Shown here in pieces: positions 7,115 through 14,244 of a stretch of 29,053 bases of DNA. The notes under the pieces were generated by a model, which was not told the DNA's origin, ran no database searches, and worked only from the letters and a program-made list of their open reading frames with translations. Position 1 is the first letter of the stretch. Every line of letters starts with the position of its first letter. The stretch spans positions 1 through 29,053 of the forward strand of contig CAJTZS010000050.1 of NCBI GenBank assembly GCA_910584055.1, given 5' to 3'. The stretch comes from an uncultured Muribaculaceae bacterium (GTDB taxonomy: Bacteria; Bacteroidota; Bacteroidia; Bacteroidales; Muribaculaceae). Made by a program: the position numbers and the translations under genes.

Positions 7115-8118
7115 GCCCCAGCTATCGTTATCAATGACAACCCTATTATGAAAAGTATGAACATCATACCCAACAATCTCATGGTTATGCGGGGACAACC
7201 CTTGAACTCTTTCCATACGAACACGCCCCACAACGCCGCGATCATAGGCGCACCCTGACCCAACGCGTAAGAGATGGCCGCTCCGGCCTTTCCTGCCGCG
7301 ATGTAGCTGAAAGCTGTGCCGAGTCCCCAGATAACTCCCCCTAACATACCAACCATATGTGTCTTCATGCTCCCTTTGAAATATTGCGAATACCCGACGG
7401 GTGTTCCGACAAACGGGTAACGCATGGCAAGCGTATTGAAGACGAAATTACTGAGGAATATTCCGCATGAGAAAATAAAGAATGCGGTATAGGGCGTTGC
7501 CATACCCGGTGTCGGGTTTTCAAAATTGTTAAGGTCCATCGCCGCCGCCACAAAACGATAGAAGAACGACATAAGTACACCGGCCGCCACCGCTAATATT
7601 ATTCCCTTACGGGAATTCTTGGAATCCTGATTTCCTTCACCCTTGCTTTTTGCGGCAAGACCGTTGCATATTATGGCCAGCGCAACAAGCGCAACACCAA
7701 TGAAAAGCATGGAAGCATTCCCTTTCGGTTCTCCGATATAGTTGATGAAAACGCCCAAAACCAAAGCGATGCCCACACCCAACGGGAAAGCCACGGACAT
7801 TCCGGCGATTGAGACTGCCGCTGCGAGGAGAATATTGGAAGCATTGAATATAACGCCTCCGGTCAATGCGCTGACCGCCCTTGAAGAATCGAGCTGCATC
7901 AGATCGGGGATGAAGCTCCTTCCTTCAGAACCGAAACTTCCGAGTGTGAAGCATAGAAGAATTGAAAACAACAGGATACCGATAGTGTAATCCCAATAAT
8001 AAAGTTCATAACGCCAGTTCTTGGCGGCAAGTTTCTGGGTATTACCCCAACTCCCCCAGCAGATCATCGTCACGATACATAACACCACTGCGAGGGCATA
8101 ACTGTTGACTATATACAT
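7111..8118 (-). CDS. DMT-superfamily sugar/nucleoside permease (ureide-permease / GRP-like)
   Basis: A 335-aa protein with about ten hydrophobic helices in the two-repeat arrangement of drug/metabolite transporters. The opening 'MYIVNSYALAVVLCIV' and 'CWGSWGNTQKL' resemble ureide permeases and bacterial glucose/ribose/rhamnose (GRP/RhaT) uptake proteins; glycine-rich helices such as 'GGVIWGLGTAFSYIAAG' fit. It follows the nucleoside hydrolase gene and overlaps the GH97 start by 4 bp (ATGA), so it should import a product released by these exported enzymes, most simply ribose, a nucleoside or a monosaccharide. The layout recalls the Bacteroides ribose-scavenging rus loci, which combine transporter, nucleoside hydrolase and ribokinase. 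Substrate is inferred from context only. A drug-exporter label is possible but unlikely here. Confidence 0.78.
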   Translation of the reverse strand: MYIVNSYALAVVLCIVTMICWGSWGNTQKLAAKNWRYELYYWDYTIGILLFSILLCFTLGSFGSEGRSFIPDLMQLDSSRAVSALTGGVIFNASNILLAAAVSIAGMSVAFPLGVGIALVLGVFINYIGEPKGNASMLFIGVALVALAIICNGLAAKSKGEGNQDSKNSRKGIILAVAAGVLMSFFYRFVAAAMDLNNFENPTPGMATPYTAFFIFSCGIFLSNFVFNTLAMRYPFVGTPVGYSQYFKGSMKTHMVGMLGGVIWGLGTAFSYIAAGKAGAAISYALGQGAPMIAALWGVFVWKEFKGCPRITMRLLGMMFILFIIGLSLITIAGA

Positions 8119-8125
8119 AATATTT

Positions 8126-8160
8126 AATGTGTAATGTTGAATGTGTAATGATTAATGTGA
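8126..8160. repeat. Short AT-rich direct repeats ahead of the permease gene
   Basis: AATGTGTAATG occurs at 8126-8136 and again at 8140-8150, followed by a partial TTAATGTG. It lies in the leader of the minus-strand permease gene, between its ATG and the palindromic repeat. It may be simple slippage-derived sequence. Confidence 0.5.
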
Positions 8161-8179
8161 AGAACTCGACTAATTGCGT

Positions 8180-8274
8180 CTCAAATTGTAGGGATGCACC
8201 ATGGTGCATCCGCCAACCTTGTCAGAACACGGAATCCATTATCGGATGTTCCATGGAACATCCCTACATTTGAG
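8180..8274. repeat. Composite palindromic repeat (two palindromes inside an outer inverted repeat)
   Basis: Two perfect 20-bp palindromes, GGATGCACCATGGTGCATCC (8192-8211) and GGATGTTCCATGGAACATCC (8244-8263), lie inside an outer inverted repeat of CTCAAATTGTAGGGATG (8180-8196) and CATCCCTACATTTGAG (8259-8274). The outer arms differ by one base. This is the form of a REP-like or MITE-like element. It separates the nucleoside hydrolase from the permease, and its right arm supplies the hydrolase stop codon. The RNA would fold into strong hairpins, so it could stabilise or attenuate the operon message. Confidence 0.75.
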
Positions 8275-9262
8275 GATTTTGCAACACCCCTACGCAGTCT
8301 GCGAGAGCCTTCGCAAACCTTTCAGGCACAGCTCTTAATATCACATACCTGTGCTTGCCGTCATCCCTTTCCTTAAAAATCGACCGTCCCTCATCATCGA
8401 TTGCAATCCGGCCCGGTTCCGACAATGACAGATATCCCGACTCCGGCTCTATCGCATATAATACAGCCGTAAGATCCCAGCAGGGACGGTTATACGGCAT
8501 TTTAAGAAAGTTCTCATAACCTATCCGTAAGGGATGATTCTCCCCAAAATCGCTGACAACACGGTGATGGGGATAGAGGACAGCAGCCCCAACCTCAAAA
8601 CCTGCAGCAATTATCTCCGACGGCCATTCCTCGAAAACTTTTCTTGCGGAAACTACATCTTGCTTGACATTCCATTCCGGACCGGCATCCTCCCTGAAAT
8701 CTCCACCCATAACAACAAGCCTCCTGACCTTCTTTCGAATCAGCTCTTTCCCTGACATGCAGTTGTATTGATCACCATCACTGTCCAATAACCGGGACAT
8801 GTTTGTCATCGGACCTATAGCGATAATTGTCAGGGAAGAGTCCTCACTTTCGCGAAGCAGCTTCCTTAACGTGGATGTCGCATCAGGAATATCACTTGTG
8901 GGCGTATGATTCATGACGATGCCGAGGGCATCCAGAGATGCTGCGAGATAATTACCGCCTTCCTGATTCGGTCCGTCACCTACATATCCGAATGCCGGAT
9001 TAGCGCATCCATACTTGTCATAATACCTATTAGCGAGCTCATATGCCCCTGTATTCGCCTTTGATACCGTTATCCCCTTGACATCCACCTTCCCCTGCTT
9101 CTCATAATTAATCAGCATCTGGAGCGCAAGAAGGTCATCGATATCATTCCCGAGATCTGTATCCAGGACAACCGATACGGGTGTTTCAGGAGCTTTTTCT
9201 ACAGCAAGACTTGCAAATGTCATGCTACCCGTCAGCAGTATAGTTATAAGCGTTCGTTTCAT
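8264..9262 (-). CDS. Exported nucleoside hydrolase (IU-NH family)
   Basis: A 332-aa protein with signal peptide (residues 1-21, 'TGSMTFASLAV') and the calcium-binding signature of inosine/uridine-preferring nucleoside hydrolases, 'DTDLGNDIDD' (34-43). Family blocks 'IAIGPMTNMSRLL', 'RRLVVMGGDFR' and 'PEWNVKQD' follow. The late active-site block reads 'CWDLTAVLYA' where many relatives have a His-Asp pair, so base preference may differ. It should split nucleosides into base and ribose outside the cytoplasm. It is the first gene of the minus-strand operon. The next gene is a permease, and a ribokinase lies upstream across the toxin-antitoxin pair. The final codons and TAG stop fall in the palindromic repeat, so the natural C-terminus may have been altered. 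Confidence 0.88.
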   Translation of the reverse strand: MKRTLITILLTGSMTFASLAVEKAPETPVSVVLDTDLGNDIDDLLALQMLINYEKQGKVDVKGITVSKANTGAYELANRYYDKYGCANPAFGYVGDGPNQEGGNYLAASLDALGIVMNHTPTSDIPDATSTLRKLLRESEDSSLTIIAIGPMTNMSRLLDSDGDQYNCMSGKELIRKKVRRLVVMGGDFREDAGPEWNVKQDVVSARKVFEEWPSEIIAAGFEVGAAVLYPHHRVVSDFGENHPLRIGYENFLKMPYNRPCWDLTAVLYAIEPESGYLSLSEPGRIAIDDEGRSIFKERDDGKHRYVILRAVPERFAKALADCVGVLQNPQM

Positions 9263-9341
9263 ATTTTAGAAGGGACAGGCTTAAAAGAGATTCCTAAATC
9301 AAATCCATATGTTAAAAAACATAATTCATATTTCTCAAATT

Positions 9342-9369
9342 TCTCTGTACTATGTGCCTCCGTGGTAAT
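9342..9369. repeat. Possible dispersed intergenic repeat (ACCACGGAGGCAC-type)
   Basis: On the minus strand this stretch reads TTACCACGGAGGCACATAG. From memory it resembles a degenerate ACCACGGAGGCACAGAG repeat found between genes in many bacteria. Only one copy is present here, so repeat status cannot be shown from the window. The rest of 9263-9420 holds nothing else I recognise. Confidence 0.3.
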
Positions 9370-9424
9370 TCATCAGGATGTGATGTTATTCGAGTTACAG
9401 CCATGAAACAATATTTGCAATCAA

Positions 9425-9452
9425 AGTTGTAAGATTTCTCGACTTTACAACT
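9425..9452. promoter_or_regulatory. Candidate operator of the toxin-antitoxin pair
   Basis: AGTTGTAA (9425-9432) and its exact reverse complement TTACAACT (9445-9452) flank a 12-bp spacer. The repeat ends 21 bp before the -7 box at 9474, so it would cover the -33 region. Such placement is usual for autoregulation by an antitoxin or toxin-antitoxin complex. Confidence 0.45.
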
Positions 9453-9473
9453 CTATATATCAGAAATTTGTTG

Positions 9474-9481
9474 TATCTTTG
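9474..9481 (+). promoter_or_regulatory. -7 promoter box of the toxin-antitoxin pair
   Basis: TATCTTTG matches the Bacteroidetes TAnnTTTG box exactly and lies 27 bp before the antitoxin ATG. No clear TTG is present at the -33 position, which may mean a weak or regulated promoter. Confidence 0.55.
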
Positions 9482-9508
9482 TAACCATAAATCAAAAAAA
9501 ATCCAATT

Positions 9509-9667
9509 ATGGCACGACCAATTAAAGAAACCCCTGTACTTCGAGGCAAAGATGCAAAACGATTCGTAGAACGAATGGTAAATGTAGGGCGTGCCTCTGC
9601 GAAAGAAATTGAAGAAGCCCGCAAAGCGTATGAGGCATTCAAAGCCATAAGCACATTTCCAATGTGA
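9509..9667 (+). CDS. Putative antitoxin (52 aa) preceding a GNAT toxin
   Basis: A 52-aa protein that begins 'MARPIKETPVL' and continues with charged helices ('GKDAKRFVERM', 'SAKEIEEARKAYEAFKAI'). It has its own -7 box and stops 2 bp before the ATG of a GNAT acetyltransferase, the usual order for a type II antitoxin-toxin pair. I recall similar small 'MARPIKETPVL' proteins ahead of acetyltransferases in Bacteroidetes but know no formal family. It is too short to be a classic ribbon-helix-helix TacA antitoxin. DNA binding through the basic N-terminus and toxin neutralisation through the C-terminal helix are inferred. That it is coding is supported by length, start, spacing and composition. Confidence 0.7.
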   Translation: MARPIKETPVLRGKDAKRFVERMVNVGRASAKEIEEARKAYEAFKAISTFPM

Positions 9668-9669
9668 TT

Positions 9670-10203
9670 ATGGACTTTGAGAAGCTGATATTCCGGCAAG
9701 TTGAAGCCGACACAACTATAAAGCCGTTTGATTGCGGAGACTCCGATTTGAACGGCTTTCTTTTTGACGATGCCAAAAATTATCTTGATGCGATGCTGGC
9801 CGTCACATATCTGCTTGAAGATAAGGAGGCAGATAAAACTGTTGCATATTATTGTCTGCTCAATGACAAGATAGAACTTGACCCTGATGAGAAACCGAAA
9901 TGGAACAAGTTGAATCGGAAAATTCCCAACAGCAAGAGATATCATGCTTATCCGGCAGTAAAAATCGGACGTCTTGGGGTGTCAAAGGAATACGCACATC
10001 AACATGTGGGGCAAATGGTTATCATGCAGATAAAAATGATATTTGCGCGAATGACACGAAGTGGTTGCCGTTTCCTGACTGTTGATGCGTATGCCAATGC
10101 CGTCCCCTTCTATGAAAAATGTGGTTTTCATTGCCTTTCTGACAAAGATGCCGGAGAGGAAACACGGGCAATGTATTTCGATTTAATGTATTACAAAAAA
10201 TAG
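9670..10203 (+). CDS. GNAT-family acetyltransferase, probable type II toxin
   Basis: A 177-aa single-domain acetyltransferase. 'FDCGDSDLNGFLFDDAKNY' (20-38) is the N-terminal block characteristic of TacT/AtaT-like toxins, which acetylate aminoacyl-tRNA and stop translation. The core strand 'AVKIGRLGVSKEYAH' (96-110) follows, and 'VPFYEKCGF' (145-153) contains Y148, in the place of the toxins' catalytic tyrosine. The acetyl-CoA loop reads 'HQHVGQMVI' where QxxGxG/A is usual, so the last small residue is Met; activity may be reduced. ATG 9670 was chosen; a GTG at 9664 would overlap the antitoxin stop. It follows the small antitoxin by 2 bp. A housekeeping N-acetyltransferase is the alternative, made less likely by the paired small gene. 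Confidence 0.75.
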   Translation: MDFEKLIFRQVEADTTIKPFDCGDSDLNGFLFDDAKNYLDAMLAVTYLLEDKEADKTVAYYCLLNDKIELDPDEKPKWNKLNRKIPNSKRYHAYPAVKIGRLGVSKEYAHQHVGQMVIMQIKMIFARMTRSGCRFLTVDAYANAVPFYEKCGFHCLSDKDAGEETRAMYFDLMYYKK

Positions 10204-10245
10204 CGGCATAGAAGTGGTTATAAAAAGCCACAAAAACACCTATAA

Positions 10246-10337
10246 CCTCGCAAACCATATGAAATGATATATTGTAAGGCACTGAAGCCAAATGGCTTCA
10301 GTGCCTTACAATATATCATTTCATATGGTTTGCGAGG
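10246..10337. repeat. Perfect 92-bp palindrome (45-bp arms, 2-nt spacer)
   Basis: Bases 10246-10290 are the exact reverse complement of 10293-10337, with only AA between. The symmetry stops abruptly on both sides. The right arm contains the last seven sense codons and the stop of the ribokinase gene; the left arm is an inverted copy of that sequence between the ribokinase and toxin 3' ends. The inner part (ACTGAAGCCA-AA-TGGCTTCAGT) looks like a terminator stem, so a bidirectional terminator for the two convergent genes is plausible, though no long T-run follows. A weaker hairpin (GTGGTT/AGCCAC, 10214-10231) precedes it. Confidence 0.9.
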
Positions 10338-11227
10338 AAAGTCTGTGTCTGTATCCGCGTCGGAATCGAGGGCTGAGCACCGGCTTTTGTCACCGACAGC
10401 GCTGCCGCTGCCATTGCAAACCGCAATGATTCCGGACATAATTTCCGCCCATGCTCTGCATATGACACCGCAAGAGCTCCGCAGAACGTATCGCCCGCCC
10501 CGACGGCATCGACAGCATCGACCTTGAAAGATTTCATGAACTTTCCGTCGATGCCGTCAAAATAATATAAACCGTCTCCACCAAGAGTTACAACTACATT
10601 CGTGACACCCCGCGTATAAAGCCGCATGGCAGCTGTCTCCACATCATCAGTGCCGGCAAGCACCGCCGCCTCGTTCCTGTTGACCACAAGTATCTCGGTC
10701 ATGGAAAGCATCTCGTCATCCACGGCAAACACCGGGGCCGGATTATAGAGAACAGGAACACCGGTATCTTTTGCCAGCATTGCGGCAAACTTGACAGCCT
10801 CGAACGGCACTTCCGCCTGCATCACAAGGATGTAGGCATCTTCAATCGTCTTGCGACAACCATCGATCATTTCTTTCGAAAGGGATGCGTTCGCACCCGG
10901 ATTGACGGCGATACAATTCTCCCCCTTGCTGTCAATCATAATCAAGGCAATCCCGGTATTCTCACCTTCCTTCATGACGGCATCGGAAACACATATCCCC
11001 TCTTTCCTGAAATTCACCATCATCTCCCTGCCCAGCGCGTCATCCCCGACAGCTGTTATAAAATTCACGTCTCCGCCAAGCCTTTTAGCGGCGACAGCCT
11101 GATTAGCACCCTTGCCGCCATAAGCCTGCATGAACACTCCGTCACCCACCGTCTCTCCCGGCGCAGGCAGATGACTCACCTTTGAACACATATCGACATT
11201 CGAGCTGCCGACCACACATATTTTCAT
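10316..11227 (-). CDS. rbsK: Ribokinase (PfkB family)
   Basis: A 303-aa cytosolic sugar kinase converting ribose to ribose-5-phosphate. The N-terminal PfkB signature 'GGKGANQAVAAKRLGG' is at 37-52. The C-terminal signature 'DAVGAGDTF' is at 240-248, with catalytic base D246, and 'SSNVDM' near the N-terminus contacts the sugar. The length is normal. It is monocistronic or follows the two secreted-protein genes with a hairpin between them. Together with the nucleoside hydrolase and permease 1-3 kb away it completes a ribose salvage route. The last residues ('LANHMK') and stop lie in the long palindrome. A related PfkB kinase specificity is possible, but the motifs fit RbsK best. Confidence 0.88.
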   Translation of the reverse strand: MKICVVGSSNVDMCSKVSHLPAPGETVGDGVFMQAYGGKGANQAVAAKRLGGDVNFITAVGDDALGREMMVNFRKEGICVSDAVMKEGENTGIALIMIDSKGENCIAVNPGANASLSKEMIDGCRKTIEDAYILVMQAEVPFEAVKFAAMLAKDTGVPVLYNPAPVFAVDDEMLSMTEILVVNRNEAAVLAGTDDVETAAMRLYTRGVTNVVVTLGGDGLYYFDGIDGKFMKSFKVDAVDAVGAGDTFCGALAVSYAEHGRKLCPESLRFAMAAAALSVTKAGAQPSIPTRIQTQTFLANHMK

Positions 11228-11267
11228 GATTTAAATGAATTTGTATTCGTATTTATATTTATATAAC

Positions 11268-11302
11268 AGCGGCGTGCCGTAAATTAATATCGACACGCCG
11301 CT
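11268..11302 (-). terminator. GC-rich hairpin between the secreted-protein operon and ribokinase
   Basis: AGCGGCGTG (11268-11276) pairs perfectly with CACGCCGCT (11294-11302) around a 17-nt AT-rich loop. Read on the minus strand it follows the stop of the 555-aa protein and is followed by TTATAT, an AT-rich but weak U-tract. It could end that transcript or attenuate reading into the ribokinase gene. Confidence 0.5.
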
Positions 11303-11334
11303 TAATATCAACCATTCCGATAAGTAAGTATGTC

Positions 11335-13002
11335 TTACATCACAACCTTCTTCACTTTCGATCCCTGACGCACGATATAGATATTGCCGCGCTCAGGAGC
11401 TAACACGCGTAAACCTTGCATGTTATAATACTCCGGTTCAACATCGTCTTCCATAAATGTTTCCTCTATACCGGTAGGTATTTTATTGGAATTATGTTCT
11501 ATAAAAGAGGGGAAGAATCTTGCTTTCAATATAGAATTGCTTCCCGCTTCTTTAGGTGCTTCTATACGTATTGTACCGGTATAAGAGCTGCCATCAGGAA
11601 TCATTTTCCCTTCGGGGTTTGATGCCGGTGTGTGAACCCAGTCCATCTCTTCCCCTAACAGATTAGCCGGACGTACAGGACTTGTCCACCAATGATTCCA
11701 ACTACCATCTTTCATTATGTTTAGATTCGAGGAAGAGCCAAGTGAAGAAACATCAAGCCAATATACATTGTCCACTCCCTCCTCTTTCTCAAATTTCCAT
11801 TGATCCTGAGCAAAATTATCCCAGTTTCCGTCATGATAGAGATGATATATGGATTCTTTTTCGGTTACGGTCATTGTTCTAAGTTCCTTATCTATGGTGA
11901 TAATATAGTTGCCAAGATATGGAACCTTCGTTGTTCCGGCATTGTTCTCTCCATTTCCCGGACCATTCACGGCTATTTCAGTACCTAAATTGGACTCTGT
12001 AACATCCACAGAGGGACAAATCCTGTTCGCTGCCCATAAATCCCATCCGGCTTGGTCAGAAGAATTCGCTTTCTCCAACGATATATCAATATTGCTGATA
12101 TTCATGCATTCAAGTGTGAACTTATCATCCACAAGCTTGACCTCAACCGGAGATGTGATATTCCAGTTACCAAGTTGAATTCCATTCACCATTGAAGTAT
12201 TGACCCCGGCTACGTATATGCTTGTTCTTGGAGACTTATGCTCCATGATCTTATCATAGAACGTCACATATACTGTCGTGCCCCATTGTTGGGTGTTTTC
12301 AAAATCAAGTTTGACCGTGCCGGTAAACTCATCACTAAATTGAACAGCTCCCGATGTCCAATAAACACATTGCACGGGTTTATTCCACTCCGGTTTCGCT
12401 CCAATCTGCCAGTACCTGTTAGTCCAGAAATTCCCCTCCGCTTTAATAGCAAAATATACCCACTTATCCTTCAGGGAATTTGCGTCGGTAACATCAATCC
12501 AATATGTCTGGACACCGGTTTCTTTCTCCATTTTCCAACTGTCATTGTTAAAATTATCCAGACCAGGCAAAAGATAGAATTCCGGTGCAGGAGTCGTGGT
12601 GCTGTATTTTATTGTTGAAAGGTCTGCTGAAATTTCGATAGTCCAGTCTCCTTTCCAAGGACAATCGAATTGCCTACCGCCTTTAACGAAAGACATGCTT
12701 TTCCCGAAATTGCGCTCCCTCACTATTTCAGCCGGCCCCCATACACCGCTATTAAAACCGCTCCAGTCACCATTGCTGCTGCCTTTCGTTTCTGACAGCT
12801 TGAAATACTCAAGATTCTTTGCTTCTAAAACAACATTTCCACCCGTGGTAATCTCCATCGGATTTGCAAGCTGCCAGTCACCTATTGTTGTTCCGTTTAT
12901 TTGCGCACCATTGTTCCCCGCCAAATAAAGTTTTGATGGGATCTCTGCGTAAATTGAAGGAATCATGAGTGTCAGAGCACTCGCGATAATATATTTTTTC
13001 AT
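11335..13002 (-). CDS. Secreted two-repeat, Trp-rich probable glycan-binding protein (SusE/SusF-like context)
   Basis: A 555-aa exported protein with a type I signal peptide (1-19). Two units of similar design follow (about 24-256 and 261-505). Each opens with 'LYLAGN'/'IYVAGVN', then 'GDWQLANP'/'GNWNITSP', and contains Trp-dense stretches such as 'DGSWNHWWTSPVRP'. The C-terminal tail 'YYNMQGLRVLAPERGNIYIV' (526-545) is a sorting-domain-like end common in Prevotella and Muribaculaceae proteins. The second unit is closely similar to the adjacent 325-aa protein, so a duplication is evident. Exposed aromatics and placement beside a PUL suggest glycan binding at the cell surface, as for SusE/SusF. 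There is no lipobox, so anchoring would differ. I do not recognise a named family; function is inference. Confidence 0.7.
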   Translation of the reverse strand: MKKYIIASALTLMIPSIYAEIPSKLYLAGNNGAQINGTTIGDWQLANPMEITTGGNVVLEAKNLEYFKLSETKGSSNGDWSGFNSGVWGPAEIVRERNFGKSMSFVKGGRQFDCPWKGDWTIEISADLSTIKYSTTTPAPEFYLLPGLDNFNNDSWKMEKETGVQTYWIDVTDANSLKDKWVYFAIKAEGNFWTNRYWQIGAKPEWNKPVQCVYWTSGAVQFSDEFTGTVKLDFENTQQWGTTVYVTFYDKIMEHKSPRTSIYVAGVNTSMVNGIQLGNWNITSPVEVKLVDDKFTLECMNISNIDISLEKANSSDQAGWDLWAANRICPSVDVTESNLGTEIAVNGPGNGENNAGTTKVPYLGNYIITIDKELRTMTVTEKESIYHLYHDGNWDNFAQDQWKFEKEEGVDNVYWLDVSSLGSSSNLNIMKDGSWNHWWTSPVRPANLLGEEMDWVHTPASNPEGKMIPDGSSYTGTIRIEAPKEAGSNSILKARFFPSFIEHNSNKIPTGIEETFMEDDVEPEYYNMQGLRVLAPERGNIYIVRQGSKVKKVVM

Positions 13003-13017
13003 AATGGAAGTCGTTGT

Positions 13018-13995
13018 TTATTTGCTTACAATAACCTTCGACACCTTGGAGCCGTCTTTTTTAATATACAGTTTGCCAGGCTCAACAGATTTCACACGGA
13101 TTCCCTGAAGGTTGAAATACTCGGTCTCCGCATTGTTGTCAATTTCGATTTCCTTTACCGCAGAACTGTCATGATCCATGAAATCAGGATAGAAAGTTAC
13201 CTGAAGAATAGAGCCGGAACCGATTTCCTTAGGCACAACAATTTTAATTGTTCCGGTATACACTGTTCCTTCGGGTATTGAGTTTCCTTCCGGATTATTT
13301 GTCAGTTTATATACCCAATTCATTGTCTCTCCCTGAAGGTTTATTGGACGCACCGGACTTGTCCACCAATTATTCCAATTGCTGTCCCTCATAACATTGA
13401 TGTTACTTGTCGGACCGATTTTGTTGTCATCCGTGCAGTCAAGCCAATAGACATTATCCATACCCGGTTCTTTTTCGAATGCCCATTTGTCAACTGCGAA
13501 ATTATTCCAGTTCCCGTCAAAATACAGATAATATTTAATTTCAGGTTCGGGAGTGGTTGTTGTAACCGTCATCGTTTTAAGGTCCGCGGTAATTTCAATC
13601 ACATAGTCACCTACCCAGGGTGTGAGAATGTCCGGTCCTTTCTGATCACCTGTGCCGGGACCTTTCACCGGAATGGGCTGCCCTAAATTTGCGGCAGAAA
13701 GGGTTTGTGAAGGACCGATCCTGTTTTCTGACCATATGTCCCATCCATCCTGCTCGGTAGTCATCGCCTTCTTTGTTGAAACTCCGATTGCCGACAAGCC
13801 TTCACATTCAATAGTGAATTTACCATCCTTGAGAGGCACTTCCACAGGATGAACGATATCCCAGTTGCCCAACTGTTCGTAATTGACAATCTGCCCTGCC
13901 GTACCGGCCACATAAAGGGTCCTCACTTCCTGCGCGTTCTGCACAAAACACGTGGACATCGCCACTGCTGCGAGTGTGTAGATTTTCTTCATCAT
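13018..13995 (-). CDS. Secreted single-repeat paralogue of the 555-aa surface protein
   Basis: A 325-aa exported protein with signal peptide (about 1-21, 'AVAMSTCFVQNAQ'). One unit follows, opening 'RTLYVAGTAGQ' and continuing 'LGNWDIVHPVEV' and 'NWNNWWTSPVRP', and it ends with the tail 'YFNLQGIRVKSVEPGKLYI'. Over its length it parallels residues about 261-555 of the next gene, including 'GW D W .NRI.PS' and 'YLY.DGNWNNFA..W.FEKE'. The two genes are 15 bp apart on the minus strand and probably co-transcribed, this one first. The stop-to-tail order suggests surface display or secretion through the C-terminal tail. It is probably a glycan-binding protein; an enzymatic role is not visible. The start may be either of two adjacent ATG codons (13995 or 13992). 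Confidence 0.7.
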   Translation of the reverse strand: MMKKIYTLAAVAMSTCFVQNAQEVRTLYVAGTAGQIVNYEQLGNWDIVHPVEVPLKDGKFTIECEGLSAIGVSTKKAMTTEQDGWDIWSENRIGPSQTLSAANLGQPIPVKGPGTGDQKGPDILTPWVGDYVIEITADLKTMTVTTTTPEPEIKYYLYFDGNWNNFAVDKWAFEKEPGMDNVYWLDCTDDNKIGPTSNINVMRDSNWNNWWTSPVRPINLQGETMNWVYKLTNNPEGNSIPEGTVYTGTIKIVVPKEIGSGSILQVTFYPDFMDHDSSAVKEIEIDNNAETEYFNLQGIRVKSVEPGKLYIKKDGSKVSKVIVSK

Positions 13996-14244
13996 GATGT
14001 TTAATTTAAAGTTTAGTTAAGTTTATATTAGAACTTGCTTAAACTCATCCTTAACTTTGGAGCGATTTAAACAAATTCATAATCAAGGGGAGATATTCCT
14101 TACTTATCCCTAAATATTTTTTTATGTTATAGAACATATCCCCGATTCAACAAAATCCTGTAAATGTCATTAGGAGAATTTTAAACAACGATCCCTTGTA
14201 AAAAGAACTACCATGTAAAATTATTAACCACAACTGATATTTTC
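13996..14244. other. Divergent intergenic region (249 bp) between the surface-protein operon and the PUL
   Basis: This region should hold promoters for both directions. On the plus strand TAACTTTG at 14052-14059 matches the TAnnTTTG box, but it lacks a TTG at proper spacing and lies 185 bp from the GH5 ATG. An imperfect inverted repeat pairs AATC..GGGG..ATAT (14081-14096) with ATATCCCCGATT (14136-14147). It could bind a regulator. No convincing minus-strand box was found. Confidence 0.35.

Noticed and set aside
7115..7231. N-terminal extension of GH97 by 39 residues
   Set aside because: It is out-of-frame reading of the permease gene; the signal peptide starts at 7114 with an ATGA overlap.
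10264..10527. Plus-strand frame of 87 codons across the palindrome
   Set aside because: It runs through one arm of the palindrome and then antisense to ribokinase; no start signal or family.
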